Assembly (NCBI GenBank): GCA_002359735.1 | Contig: DENS01000002.1 | Coordinates: forward strand, 28,215-92,214 | Origin: Micavibrio sp. UBA2638 | Lineage (GTDB): Bacteria > Pseudomonadota > Alphaproteobacteria > Micavibrionales > Micavibrionaceae | Direction: 5' to 3' | Length of the DNA: 64,000 bases | Part shown: positions 25,271 through 34,533 of the stretch, in pieces | How positions within the stretch are numbered: position 1 is the first letter of the stretch | Layout of the letters: the number at the start of each line of letters is the position of its first letter | Notes under the pieces: generated by a model | What the model was told of the DNA's origin: nothing | What the model saw: only the letters and a program-made list of their open reading frames with translations | Database searches by the model: none | Position numbers and translations under genes: made by a program

Positions 25271-25708
25271 CTATTTAACGTCATAACGTTGTTTTAATTG
25301 CACAATGCCGTGGGCGGCCTTGGCGGCGTCGCGGCCCTTGTTTTTTTGATCGGGCATAGCGCGCACCATGGCCTGTTCGCGGGTGTCACAGGTCAATATG
25401 GCATTGCCGATTGCAAGGGTATGATCCAGTGCCAAACGGCTTAAGCCCGAGGCGCTCTCGTTGCAAACAATATCGTAATGGGATGTTTCCCCGCGAATAA
25501 CACAGCCAATGGCAATGTAAGCGTCAAATTTGCTTTTGGGAGATTGTTGGGCAATGTGAATGGCAACCGGTATTTCCAATGCGCCTTCTACGCTAATGCG
25601 TTCAAAATCAATCCCTTGTTCGGTTAAATATGCGCTGGCGCCATCCACAAGGGCGCTGCATACATCTTTATAATACGGCGATTCAACAATCAGGAATTTA
25701 AGGCTCAT
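25271..25708 (-). CDS. ribH: 6,7-dimethyl-8-ribityllumazine synthase
   Basis: Penultimate enzyme of riboflavin synthesis. The start at ATG 25708 (MSLKFLIVESPYYKDV) gives 145 residues and places it 16 bp after the ribB stop; an earlier start would overlap ribB and add non-family sequence. Substrate-binding segments are visible: VEGALEIPVAIHIA, AIGCVIRGETSHYD with the catalytic His, and NAILTCDTREQA. Confidence 0.95.
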   Translation of the reverse strand: MSLKFLIVESPYYKDVCSALVDGASAYLTEQGIDFERISVEGALEIPVAIHIAQQSPKSKFDAYIAIGCVIRGETSHYDIVCNESASGLSRLALDHTLAIGNAILTCDTREQAMVRAMPDQKNKGRDAAKAAHGIVQLKQRYDVK

Positions 25709-25724
25709 AACTTGGGTGTCTCTA

Positions 25725-26885
25725 TTATTTGATAGGCTTTTGTCCATGAATATGCAGATTATAGCCCTCTAAGCCAGCAATATTTTTCTGGGAGTTGGAT
25801 AAAAGTGTCATATGGTGAATGCCCAAATCCAACAGGATCTGCGCGCCAATACCATAATTTCGTAATATGGCGGCTTTATCGGCGGCTGGCAGACTTTGCG
25901 GGTTTATCTGTTTTGATAGAATTTGTGAATTTGGATCACGCAGAACAACAATGACACCGGCACCGTTATTGGCAATTAATGTCATGGACTGGTGTAAATC
26001 CGATGGTTCGCCGCCTGCGCCCAGCATATCATTCATGGTATCGGCGGCATGCATGCGCACCAGAATGGGGGAATCGCTGCTGTTGGTTATATCGCCCTTA
26101 ATCAGAACGATATGCTCGGTCTGGTCCAGCGTGTTGATATAAAACCGCATATCAAATTGCCCGCCATAGCGGCTTTCAAGTTTGCTTTGGCCAATTTGTT
26201 TGACGAAACATTCATGTTTACGGCGATGGGCAATTAAATCGGCGATCGTGCCAATCTTCATATCGTGCTTGCGCGCAAAATGCGCCAAATCAGGCAGGCG
26301 CGACATAGTGCCGTCATCATTCATAATCTCGCATATCACGCCAGCCCCTGAAAAACCGGCCATTTTGGCCAGGTCCACGGCGGCCTCAGTATGGCCAGCC
26401 CTTACAAGAACGCCGCCATCACGTGCCTTCAAGGGGAAGACGTGACCCGGCGTTGCGATGTCATTGTGATGCGTAGAAGGGTCAATGGCGGTGCGAATGG
26501 TATGTGCGCGGTCCGCCGCCGAAATGCCGGTGGTGACCCCTTGCTTGGCCTCGATTGAAACGGTAAACGCTGTGCGATGTCTGGCGTTATCACCCCGGCC
26601 CATCAGTTCAAGGCCAAGACGGTCAATCATCGCGCCTTCCATGGGCAGACAAATCAACCCCCGCCCCTCTTTGGCCATAAAGTTGATGTTGTCGGCCGTG
26701 GCGCATTCCGCCGCTATAATCAGGTCACCTTCGTTTTCGCGGTCTTCGTCATCAACGATGATAACCGGCTTTCCGGCCTTCATGTCGGCAAGAATGTCTT
26801 CTATGCTTGACAGAATGGCCTGATCTGCATGATCTGTTTGCAAATCGGCCTCGTAGGCGGAAGATGTATTGGGTTGTTTTGTCAT
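25725..26885 (-). CDS. ribB: 3,4-dihydroxy-2-butanone 4-phosphate synthase with degenerate GTP cyclohydrolase II domain
   Basis: The N-terminal domain (about 25-225) is a complete DHBP synthase with DDEDRENEGDL, the DRAHTIRTAID segment and PGHVFPLKARDGGVL. The C-terminal domain (about 230-386) has the fold outline of GTP cyclohydrolase II, but the zinc-binding cysteine motif is absent: the corresponding region reads VRMHAADTMNDMLG. The second activity is therefore probably lost, as in many alphaproteobacterial RibB proteins. It starts overlapping the end of ribE by 4 bp. Confidence 0.93.
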   Translation of the reverse strand: MTKQPNTSSAYEADLQTDHADQAILSSIEDILADMKAGKPVIIVDDEDRENEGDLIIAAECATADNINFMAKEGRGLICLPMEGAMIDRLGLELMGRGDNARHRTAFTVSIEAKQGVTTGISAADRAHTIRTAIDPSTHHNDIATPGHVFPLKARDGGVLVRAGHTEAAVDLAKMAGFSGAGVICEIMNDDGTMSRLPDLAHFARKHDMKIGTIADLIAHRRKHECFVKQIGQSKLESRYGGQFDMRFYINTLDQTEHIVLIKGDITNSSDSPILVRMHAADTMNDMLGAGGEPSDLHQSMTLIANNGAGVIVVLRDPNSQILSKQINPQSLPAADKAAILRNYGIGAQILLDLGIHHMTLLSNSQKNIAGLEGYNLHIHGQKPIK

Positions 26886-27481
26886 TCTGATTGTCCTATC
26901 ACGCGGGCCACGTATCGCGCAAGCATATCAATCTCAATATTCACCTTATCGCCCGGTTTGCGGTGCTTTAGGGTCGTCTGATCCATCGTGTGCGGTATGA
27001 TGTTAACGCCGAAATTACTCTGGCCAACTTCATTCACGGTCAAGGATATTCCATCAAGGGTAATGGAGCCTTTGGGCGCAATATAGCGCATAAATTCGGC
27101 CTGCGGCGTTATCACAAGGCGGATACTTTCTCCATCAGGCTGTATGTCCGTGACTTCTGCCACGCCGTCAACATGGCCATACACCAGATGTCCGCCCAAT
27201 TCATCGCCCAAACGCAGGGACGGTTCAAGATTGATATGATCGCCAACCGTCCAGTCAGCAAGGTTGGTTTTTGATAATGTTTCGGCGGACACATCTACTG
27301 TAAAGGCCGTGTCAGTTTTTTCAGTGACTGTCAGGCAACAGCCGGAACAACATATCGAAGCACCAATTTTCTCACGCGCCAGATCCAGCGATCCGCCAGT
27401 TGCAATCTGTAAACGGATACCTTGCTGCAATGGCTTTATCGCCGTAATCGTGCCAATATCCTGTATCAGGCCGGTAAACAT
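26882..27481 (-). CDS. ribE: Riboflavin synthase, alpha subunit
   Basis: Dismutates two lumazine molecules to riboflavin. Two tandem lumazine-binding repeats are visible in 199 residues: MFTGLIQDIGTI with CCLTV, and GHVDGVAEV with SLTVNEV. The length is standard. It lies 1 bp after ribD and overlaps ribB, so the riboflavin genes form one transcription unit. Confidence 0.95.
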   Translation of the reverse strand: MFTGLIQDIGTITAIKPLQQGIRLQIATGGSLDLAREKIGASICCSGCCLTVTEKTDTAFTVDVSAETLSKTNLADWTVGDHINLEPSLRLGDELGGHLVYGHVDGVAEVTDIQPDGESIRLVITPQAEFMRYIAPKGSITLDGISLTVNEVGQSNFGVNIIPHTMDQTTLKHRKPGDKVNIEIDMLARYVARVIGQSE

Positions 27482-27482
27482 T

Positions 27483-28562
27483 TTATGCCCTTGTGTAAAG
27501 TGTCAATGTATCATCCCCTAGATATATGCGCTTCTTTACAATTAAATTCAACGCTTTGTTGATGCTATCAGGGCTAAAATCTGTGAAGGCAGGTACGCCG
27601 CCCCCTAATTTTACCGGGGATTGGAACACGGCAATATCATCGAATAAACCGGCCTTAATAAAAGATTGGTGAATATGCGGCCCGCCCTCAACCAAAATTC
27701 GGGTCAAACCGCGTTCGGATAATATTTTAAGTATGCTGCTTAAGTTTCTAGTATTGCATTGAAAAAGGTCCGCGCCCATATCTTGTAAGGCCATTTTATG
27801 CGCTGGTTCACCCGTTTCATAAAAGATCCACAATGGTTCATCGCGTGCAGATTGCACCACGTTTGCATCTTCCGTAATGCTGAGCGCGCTATCCAGAATG
27901 ATACGCACAGATTTATGCACAAGCCCATCCACACGCGTGGTTAGATGCGGGTCATCGGTTTTTATCGTCCCTATACCGCATAAAATGCCATCATGCACGG
28001 CCCGTAAATGATGCGCCTTTAAACGGGCCAATGAATTTGTTATCCAGGTTTGTTCGCCGCGTTTTGCGGACACAAACCCATCGGCTGATACGGCCGTTTT
28101 CAAAGTGATAAAAGGACGGTTTTCGGCCAGTGTAAGAAAAAACCCCTGGTTTAGATCAATGGCCTCACGTTCCAAAAGGCCAAGATCAACGCAGATTCCG
28201 GCCTCTCGCATCATATTCAGCCCGGCCCCGCTTACCGCCGGGTTTGGGTCAGTGCAGGCGGCAACAACGCGTTTAACGCCCGCGTCAATCAGGGCCATAG
28301 CGCAAGATCCGCTTTGCCCCTCATGCGAGCAAGGCTCTAACGTGACATAAACAGTCGCGCCTATCGCCTGATCACCAGCCTTCGCTAGTGCGGATTTTTC
28401 GGCATGGGGACGTCCGCCATCGGCGGTTCGCGCCGTGGCCAGTATATGGCCGCCCTTAACAATAACGCAGCCAACCGCCGGGTTGGGGGCCGTTCTGCCC
28501 AATCCACGCCGCGCAAAATTCAGCGCGGTTTGCATGTAATAATGGTCGTCAGGGCTGAACAT
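27483..28562 (-). CDS. ribD: Bifunctional pyrimidine deaminase/reductase
   Basis: Carries out the second and third steps after GTP cyclohydrolase in riboflavin synthesis. The deaminase domain has H53-A-E55 in RPHAEKSAL and the zinc cysteines C78 and C87 in EPCSHEGQSGSCA. The reductase domain follows from about residue 150 (RPFITLKTAVSADG, then ILVEGGPHIHQSFI). All motifs are intact over 359 residues. Confidence 0.96.
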   Translation of the reverse strand: MFSPDDHYYMQTALNFARRGLGRTAPNPAVGCVIVKGGHILATARTADGGRPHAEKSALAKAGDQAIGATVYVTLEPCSHEGQSGSCAMALIDAGVKRVVAACTDPNPAVSGAGLNMMREAGICVDLGLLEREAIDLNQGFFLTLAENRPFITLKTAVSADGFVSAKRGEQTWITNSLARLKAHHLRAVHDGILCGIGTIKTDDPHLTTRVDGLVHKSVRIILDSALSITEDANVVQSARDEPLWIFYETGEPAHKMALQDMGADLFQCNTRNLSSILKILSERGLTRILVEGGPHIHQSFIKAGLFDDIAVFQSPVKLGGGVPAFTDFSPDSINKALNLIVKKRIYLGDDTLTLYTRA

Positions 28563-28570
28563 GAATCCCC

Positions 28571-29053
28571 TTATGAAGCAGATTTTTTCTTCTTCTTTTC
28601 CGAGAGTTTCTGGATATTATTCAGGAATTCGTTAAAATCATCTGGTTCGCGGAAATCTTTGTAAACTGAGGCGTAGCGGATATACCCGACTTCGTCCAAA
28701 GCCATTAAGGCGCCCATCACCTCGGCGCCAATCTGGCTAGATTCGATTTCATGTTCGCCGCGAGATTCCAGCTTACGGACAATGGCCGTGGTTGCCTTTT
28801 CGATTTGCTCAAATTCAATCGGGCGCTTTTGCAACGCAACTTGCATGGATTTAATAATCTTGTCGCGATCAAATGGTTGCGTGCGGCCACCCGATTTCAA
28901 GACGGTCATTTCACGCAGCTGTACCCGTTCAAAGGTGGTAAAGCGTTGCCCGCAATCAGGGCAGGACCGGCGGCGCCTGATCGATGCATTATCTTCAGTC
29001 GGGCGCGAATCTTTCACCTGTGTTTCGTCATTACCGCAAAATGGACAACGCAT
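28571..29053 (-). CDS. nrdR: Transcriptional repressor NrdR
   Basis: ATP/dATP-sensing repressor of ribonucleotide reductase genes. The zinc ribbon has MRCPFCG and CPDCGQRF, followed by an ATP-cone domain (VLKSGGRTQPFDRDKI). The 160-residue length is standard, with a Lys-rich tail. It lies between glyA and ribD, a conserved alphaproteobacterial order. Confidence 0.96.
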   Translation of the reverse strand: MRCPFCGNDETQVKDSRPTEDNASIRRRRSCPDCGQRFTTFERVQLREMTVLKSGGRTQPFDRDKIIKSMQVALQKRPIEFEQIEKATTAIVRKLESRGEHEIESSQIGAEVMGALMALDEVGYIRYASVYKDFREPDDFNEFLNNIQKLSEKKKKKSAS

Positions 29054-29078
29054 AGATCACCTTATTCATACGTGATTG

Positions 29079-30389
29079 TTACATGGCACCATAAATCGGG
29101 AACCGGGAACAAAGGGCCTTAACCTTTTCTTTTACCGCACTTTGTACAGCGTCATTTCCGTCAGGGCCATTGGCAACCAGCCCGTCCAGAACTTCAAGGA
29201 TTAAGCCCCCGATCTCTTTCCATTCAGCCGCGCCAAAACCGCGCGTGGTTCCAGCCGGCGTTCCAAGGCGTATACCGGATGTGACAAACGGTTTTTCTGG
29301 ATCGAATGGGACAGCATTTTTGTTACAGGTGATACCGGCATGTTCAAGCGCGTCATCTGCCGCTTTACCGGTTAGCCCTTTCGGGCGCAAATCAACCAGA
29401 ACGATATGCGAATCAGTTCCGCCTGTCACGATGTCCAGCCCACCATCAACCAGTGTCTGCGCCAAAACCTTGGCATTGGCAACAATGTCATGAGCATAGG
29501 TTTTAAACTCCGGCTTCAGGGCCTCACCGAAAGCAACAGCCTTTCCTGCAATGACATGTTCCAGCGGCCCACCTTGCAATCCGGGGAATACCGCCGAATT
29601 TAGCTTTTTGGCAATGGCATCATCATTGGTAAGAATGACGCCGCCGCGCGGCCCGCGCAGTGTTTTGTGCGTCGTTGACGTTGTTACATGGGCATGCGGA
29701 ACCGGATTGGGATAAGACCCGCCGGCAATAAGGCCCGCATAATGCGCCATATCAACAAACAAAATGGCGCCAACTTTATCTGCGATGTCGCGGAAACGTT
29801 TCCAGTCGATGACGCGCGGGTAAGCCGAAGCCCCGGCAATGATCATTTTTGGCTTGTGCTCCACCGCCATGGCCTCAACTTCATCATAATCAATCAGGCC
29901 ATCGTCCTTGCGGGTACCATATTGAATGGCATTAAACCATTTGCCGGATTGCGCGGGGGCCGCGCCATGTGTCAAATGTCCGCCAAAAGCCAAAGACATA
30001 CCCAGGATCGTATCGCCCGGCTCCAGCAAAGCGAGCATCACCGCGCCATTGGCCTGCGCGCCGGAATGGGGCTGCACGTTGGCGTGCTTTGCATCAAAAA
30101 TTTGTTTTACGCGGTCAATGGCGGCCTGTTCGATGACATCAACATTAACGCACCCTTGATAGTAACGTTTACCGGGGTAACCTTCGGCGTATTTGTTCGT
30201 CAGCACCGACCCCTGAGCCTCAATAACCGCGCGGGAAGCAATATTTTCAGAGGCAATCAGCTCAATCTGCTCCTGCTGGCGGGTTAATTCATCCTGTATA
30301 GAGCCGTAGACAACAGGATCAACCTCCTTTAGGTGGCTCTCAAAGAACGTTTCAAATTGATTGTTAATATGTTTGACGGCGTTGCTCAT
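29079..30389 (-). CDS. glyA: Serine hydroxymethyltransferase
   Basis: PLP enzyme that interconverts serine and glycine with tetrahydrofolate. The 436-residue protein has the cofactor Lys242 in TTSTTHKTLRGPRGG and the folate/PLP-site segments QPHSGAQAN and VDMAHYAGL. It follows rpiB by 18 bp in the minus-strand unit. Confidence 0.97.
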   Translation of the reverse strand: MSNAVKHINNQFETFFESHLKEVDPVVYGSIQDELTRQQEQIELIASENIASRAVIEAQGSVLTNKYAEGYPGKRYYQGCVNVDVIEQAAIDRVKQIFDAKHANVQPHSGAQANGAVMLALLEPGDTILGMSLAFGGHLTHGAAPAQSGKWFNAIQYGTRKDDGLIDYDEVEAMAVEHKPKMIIAGASAYPRVIDWKRFRDIADKVGAILFVDMAHYAGLIAGGSYPNPVPHAHVTTSTTHKTLRGPRGGVILTNDDAIAKKLNSAVFPGLQGGPLEHVIAGKAVAFGEALKPEFKTYAHDIVANAKVLAQTLVDGGLDIVTGGTDSHIVLVDLRPKGLTGKAADDALEHAGITCNKNAVPFDPEKPFVTSGIRLGTPAGTTRGFGAAEWKEIGGLILEVLDGLVANGPDGNDAVQSAVKEKVKALCSRFPIYGAM

Positions 30390-30407
30390 GGTCGGGTCCT
30401 CTATTTT

Positions 30408-30842
30408 TTATGGGGTAATATTAATCTTGTTCACGCGGCGTTCGTGGCGGCCGCCTTCAAATTCACTGCTTAAAAACGTTTCGACGATATCAAAAGCGGT
30501 TTCAATCCCGATGATCCGCTCGCCCAAGGCCAGCACATTGGCATTGTTATGGGCGCGGGTCAGACGGGCCATCGTTGCGTTTGTGCAAACGGCCGCGCGA
30601 ATTTCGGGATGACGATTGGCGGCAATTGAGATGCCAATACCTGTACCGCACACCAATATACCGGTTTTAATTTCTCCGCCGCGAATGCGCTGCGCCATTT
30701 CGTGTGCAAAATCCGGGTAATCAACCGATTCAGTATTTTCGGTGCCCAGGTCTAGCCATTCAATCTGGGGGAATTTATCAATAATTGCTTGTTTGTATCT
30801 ATAACCGCCATGATCCGCGGCAATGCCAATTTTAAGTTTCAT
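30408..30842 (-). CDS. rpiB: Ribose-5-phosphate isomerase B
   Basis: Interconverts ribose 5-phosphate and ribulose 5-phosphate. I use the ATG at 30842 (MKLKIGIAADHGGY), giving 144 residues, the family norm. The active-site Cys region LVCGTGIGISIAANR and the late HNNANVLALGERI are present. It lies between the DUF6898 gene and glyA, a recurrent order in alphaproteobacteria. Confidence 0.95.
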   Translation of the reverse strand: MKLKIGIAADHGGYRYKQAIIDKFPQIEWLDLGTENTESVDYPDFAHEMAQRIRGGEIKTGILVCGTGIGISIAANRHPEIRAAVCTNATMARLTRAHNNANVLALGERIIGIETAFDIVETFLSSEFEGGRHERRVNKINITP

Positions 30843-30884
30843 AGGGGTTATATAGTGCTTGTAGCACCTAAAAATCAAGGCTTT

Positions 30885-31088
30885 TTAAGAAATTAGCCCC
30901 TTCTTTTTTAAAACATATTCCAGGCGCTTTATCGCATTCGATTTCAATAGCGCCTCGCCCGCACTGGCGGGGCCCTGAGTTGTAACTTCTGTCAGGGTGG
31001 CCGTATCCATGGCCGTTACTTTAACAACGTTACCAATGGAATGATACTCCAGAATAACTTCTCTGCCATGCAGGCTGTGCTTTGACAT
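30885..31088 (-). CDS. DUF6898-family small protein
   Basis: A 67-residue protein with the pattern REVILEYHSIGNVVKVTAMD, then GPASAGEALLKSNAIKRLEY, which I recognise from small alphaproteobacterial proteins encoded beside rpiB-glyA. The fold looks like a beta hairpin plus C-terminal helix. It is the first gene of the minus-strand unit. Function unknown. Confidence 0.75.
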   Translation of the reverse strand: MSKHSLHGREVILEYHSIGNVVKVTAMDTATLTEVTTQGPASAGEALLKSNAIKRLEYVLKKKGLIS

Positions 31089-31145
31089 TGCCGTGTTCCT
31101 TTTTTCCTTTTATAGTATTAAAAAACAAATCAAGCGGAGGCAAGT

Positions 31146-32351
31146 ATGAGCCCAAAAGATCACACAGGAAAAATTGATGACAGAGTTAAGTTCAACTGGG
31201 AAGACCCGTTCTTGCTGGATGAGCTTTTGACAGATGAAGAACTTATGATCGAAAAAACGGCCCGTGACTTTGCTCAGGATCGTTTGATGCCCGGCATTGT
31301 TGAGGCGAATCGCCATGAAAGTTTTGACCGTGAGATTATGCGCGAAATGGGCGCGCTTGGCCTGTTGGGGCCTATGATTGAGGGCTACGACTGCGCGGGA
31401 ACCAGTTATGTCGCGGCCGGATTGATTGCGCGCGAATTGGAGCGCGTCGACAGCGCCTATCGTTCTTGCTATTCCGTACAATCGTCTCTGGTCATGTATC
31501 CGATCTGGATGTTTGGTTCAGAAGAACAGAAACAGCATTACCTACCCAGATTGGCTTCAGGTGAATGTGTCGGGTGTTTTGGTTTGACCGAACCCGATGG
31601 CGGTTCTGACCCGGGCAATATGCAAACCCGCGCCAAAAAGGTTGAGGGCGGCTATAAAATTTCAGGCGCAAAACAATGGATTTCCAATTCCCCTATTGCC
31701 GATGTCTTTGTGATCTGGGCAAAAATGGAGGACGGTTCAACCGGCGGCTTTATTCTGGATAAGGGGATGAAGGGGCTGGAGGCCCCTAAAATAGAAGGTA
31801 AATTCAGCCTTCGCGCCTCGCCTACTGGTGGCATTATGCTGGATGAGGTTTTTGTCCCGGATGATAAAAAGATGCCGGGTGCGACCTCGCTAAAGGCGCC
31901 GCTATTATGTTTGAACTCTGCACGCTTTGGTATTTGCTGGGGGGTAATGGGCGCGGCCGAAGCCTGCTGGCACAAAGCGCTGGAATACACACAGGAGCGC
32001 ATATTATTTGGCAAGCCATTGGCGGCGCAGCAGTTAATTCAAAAGAAATTGGCCGATATGCAGACCGAGATTACATTGGGGCTAACGGCTTGTTGGCGAT
32101 TGGGGCGTTTGCGTGATGATAACCGCGCCGCGCCGGAAGCTATTTCCCTGCTTAAGCGCAACAATTGCGGTAAGGCATTAGATATTGCCCGCGTTGCAAG
32201 GGATATGCTGGGGGGTAATGGGATTGCCGATGAATACCACGTCATTCGCCATATGGTGAATTTAGAGGCGGTAAATACCTATGAAGGCACGCACGACGTT
32301 CATGCTCTGATATTGGGGCGTGCGATGACGGGGCATCAGGCCTTTGGATAA
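31146..32351 (+). CDS. gcdH: Acyl-CoA dehydrogenase, glutaryl-CoA dehydrogenase type
   Basis: FAD enzyme that oxidises and decarboxylates glutaryl-CoA to crotonyl-CoA in lysine/tryptophan breakdown. The 401-residue protein has the substrate segment SAYRSCYSVQSSLVM, the FAD segment CFGLTEPDGGSDP and the catalytic Glu380 in NTYEGTHDVHAL, the last two typical of this subfamily. The start has GGAGG at good distance. It is transcribed alone, divergent from the DUF6898 gene. Confidence 0.92.
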   Translation: MSPKDHTGKIDDRVKFNWEDPFLLDELLTDEELMIEKTARDFAQDRLMPGIVEANRHESFDREIMREMGALGLLGPMIEGYDCAGTSYVAAGLIARELERVDSAYRSCYSVQSSLVMYPIWMFGSEEQKQHYLPRLASGECVGCFGLTEPDGGSDPGNMQTRAKKVEGGYKISGAKQWISNSPIADVFVIWAKMEDGSTGGFILDKGMKGLEAPKIEGKFSLRASPTGGIMLDEVFVPDDKKMPGATSLKAPLLCLNSARFGICWGVMGAAEACWHKALEYTQERILFGKPLAAQQLIQKKLADMQTEITLGLTACWRLGRLRDDNRAAPEAISLLKRNNCGKALDIARVARDMLGGNGIADEYHVIRHMVNLEAVNTYEGTHDVHALILGRAMTGHQAFG

Positions 32352-32360
32352 TGCCAGCCT

Positions 32361-32804
32361 TTAGGGAGACGGATCAGGCCCGATAGGGCCGGTTTTAATG
32401 AAGGTTTTAATATCTTCAAGTTTTTCGCCGCGCGAAATTCGGTCTATGACTGATTTATAGAAGGTAAATTCATTAAGATAGCGTTGCTCAGATGCATTTA
32501 AATCAGGGACCAAAGATAAGTTGGCGACCATTTTATTGACAGTTTCTATCGCCCCATTTCTAATGGCCTCTTTCTTCTTTGGCGAAAGATTATTGCGATC
32601 ATCTGCACCAACGATGTTTTCACATTGTTCCAGATACTCGGCGCAATATCCGTACGGTCTCCCCCCTACCTCTTGCGGTGTGTGCGGATATGCGGCGGCA
32701 TGAATCTCCTGTACAAATTGCTGAATGCGGTTATACGCATAGCTACCGGATAATGTATCCGGGTTATAATCCGATGATTGAAAATCGCCGGTTAAATCTG
32801 TCAT
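32361..32804 (-). CDS. Uncharacterised protein, 147 aa, partner of the LdtR-like gene
   Basis: I do not recognise this protein. It is soluble, helical and acidic, with two cysteines in GYCAEYLEQC. It starts 3 bp after the end of the MarR-family gene, so it is translated from the same message. It ends convergently near the acyl-CoA dehydrogenase gene. Confidence 0.55.
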   Translation of the reverse strand: MTDLTGDFQSSDYNPDTLSGSYAYNRIQQFVQEIHAAAYPHTPQEVGGRPYGYCAEYLEQCENIVGADDRNNLSPKKKEAIRNGAIETVNKMVANLSLVPDLNASEQRYLNEFTFYKSVIDRISRGEKLEDIKTFIKTGPIGPDPSP

Positions 32805-32807
32805 AGA

Positions 32808-33272
32808 TTAAAATCCGCCAGCAAAATTTGCCTGCGCCGCCCAGAAACGCTCCAGATTCTTTAAGGTTTCGTTCAAGTCGTTTAGGGAATCATCTGTAAT
32901 TTTGGAGCCTTTGATTTGTTCTTCATGGCGTTTGAACATATCGCTGATGGCGTTTTTAAGGTCTTTACCTTTGTCAGACAAGCGCACACGGATTGAGCGT
33001 TTATCATGGACTGATCGTTCCTGAACCAGATAGTCATTTTCCACCATCTTCTTCACGTTGTAAGAAACATTCGATCCCAGATAATAGCCGCGAATGGTGA
33101 GCTCCCCCACGGTCATTTCTTCATCACCGATATTAAACAAAATCATGCTTTGCACGTTGTTAATGTCCTGTATTCCTTTACGGTCAAGTTCGACCTTAAG
33201 AACATCCAGAAAATGACGGTGCAAACGTTCAATTAACTGTATTGCTTCGTAATAAGGGGTGTTTGTGTTCAC
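32808..33272 (-). CDS. ldtR: MarR-family regulator, LdtR-like
   Basis: A 154-residue winged-helix regulator. The helix-turn-helix region MTVGELTIRGYYLGSNVSYNVKKMVENDYL and the wing SVHDKRSIRVRLSDKG match the alphaproteobacterial LdtR group, which controls L,D-transpeptidase and envelope stress genes in Liberibacter and Rhizobium. Its own targets here are not visible; no ldt gene lies nearby. Confidence 0.82.
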   Translation of the reverse strand: MNTNTPYYEAIQLIERLHRHFLDVLKVELDRKGIQDINNVQSMILFNIGDEEMTVGELTIRGYYLGSNVSYNVKKMVENDYLVQERSVHDKRSIRVRLSDKGKDLKNAISDMFKRHEEQIKGSKITDDSLNDLNETLKNLERFWAAQANFAGGF

Positions 33273-33390
33273 TTTTTTGCTCCGAGATCTGGTTTGATTA
33301 GTATTTTGAATAGTTTAGACGTGGCTATCCGTAAAACGTAACATTAAAATAATAAAGCAGTTCTTAACAAAGGCAAAGATTTTTTTACAA

Positions 33391-34515
33391 TTAATGGCAG
33401 AGCGCTACCGCTTTTTTAAACACGGTGGGAAAATTTTCAGCCCTGATATCGCCGCGTTCAACCCAATGATAACCATCATTCGCCGTGCCGCATAATGGTG
33501 CATTATACCGAAAGATATCCAGCCTGAGGTCAAAATGGGTAAAGCTATGTCTGATGTGCTGCTGCGTATTTATGACCGCGGACTGGTCAATAAAGGATAC
33601 ATGCGCTGGTTTGGTTGCCCCCTTGCCTTTGGCGGATGTCCCGGCCTCCTCTATCCAGTCCGAACACGGCAATGCCAACATGCCGCCCAGCATTTGATTG
33701 TCATCCCGTGTATGCAGTAAGACCTGATTGTCCGAATTTTCTATCCAGTAAATATATCCCCGTTTTTGCGGCTTTGTCTTTTTCGGTGCCTTGATCGGCA
33801 GCATCTCGGCGTTGCCATGTTTGTGGGCCGCACAGGTCTTAACAACCGGGCAAAGGCTACATTTAGGGTTTTTAGGGGTGCAAATGGCGGAGCCAAGATC
33901 CATTAAAGACTGGGCGAAATCACCGGGGCGCGCTTTCTCACGCTCAAAGAATTGCGCGGCGACTTGCTTTATTTCCTTTTTGGCTTTGGGCATGGGGGTC
34001 TGGATATTAAATTGCCGCGCCATCACGCGCTCTATATTGCCATCAACGACTGTCTCGGCTTTGTTAAAGGCAATGGCCGCAATGGCGGCGCTGGTATAAT
34101 CGCCAATGCCTGGCAGGCTTTGTAATTCGGCCTTGCTTTGTGGAAAAGACCCGCTCATATCATCAGCAATGAGCTTTGCGCATTTATGCAGGTTGCGCGC
34201 ACGGGCATAATACCCCAGCCCGGCCCAGGCTTTCATGACATCGTCCCGGTCGGCATTCGCAAGATCAGTTATGGTTGGCCAGGTCTGAATGAATTTCAGA
34301 AAATATGGAATAACGGCCGGTACGGTTGTTTGCTGGCACATGATTTCCGATAGCCATACGTGATAAGGGTCTGAGAGCTCGCCTTCAGGGGCGCGCCATG
34401 GTATAGTTCTTCTGTGCTTGTCATACCAGGCAAGCATTTGCCCCCGAAAACTTTTACTCTTTTTTTCGGAAATCTTGATTATTTGTTCTTTGGCTGTCAT
34501 CTTGCAGTCATTCAT
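33391..34515 (-). CDS. mutY: A/G-specific adenine DNA glycosylase
   Basis: Removes adenine mispaired with 8-oxoguanine. The 374-residue protein has the catalytic Glu region SEIMCQQTTV, the helix-hairpin-helix LPGIGDYTSAAIAAIAF with Asp in VVDGNIERV, and the four-Cys iron-sulfur loop CTPKNPKCSLCPVVKTC. A NUDIX-like C-terminal domain senses oxoG. A second ATG 15 bp downstream is an equally possible start. It is divergent from the DUF721 gene. Confidence 0.95.
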   Translation of the reverse strand: MNDCKMTAKEQIIKISEKKSKSFRGQMLAWYDKHRRTIPWRAPEGELSDPYHVWLSEIMCQQTTVPAVIPYFLKFIQTWPTITDLANADRDDVMKAWAGLGYYARARNLHKCAKLIADDMSGSFPQSKAELQSLPGIGDYTSAAIAAIAFNKAETVVDGNIERVMARQFNIQTPMPKAKKEIKQVAAQFFEREKARPGDFAQSLMDLGSAICTPKNPKCSLCPVVKTCAAHKHGNAEMLPIKAPKKTKPQKRGYIYWIENSDNQVLLHTRDDNQMLGGMLALPCSDWIEEAGTSAKGKGATKPAHVSFIDQSAVINTQQHIRHSFTHFDLRLDIFRYNAPLCGTANDGYHWVERGDIRAENFPTVFKKAVALCH

Positions 34516-34533
34516 AACACTAAAGGTAGAATA

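Noticed and set aside
28563..28570. FMN riboswitch upstream of ribD
   Set aside because: Only 8 bp separate ribD from nrdR; no room for an aptamer.
30390..30407. Glycine riboswitch upstream of glyA
   Set aside because: The gap to rpiB is only 18 bp and the genes are in one unit, so there is no room for it.
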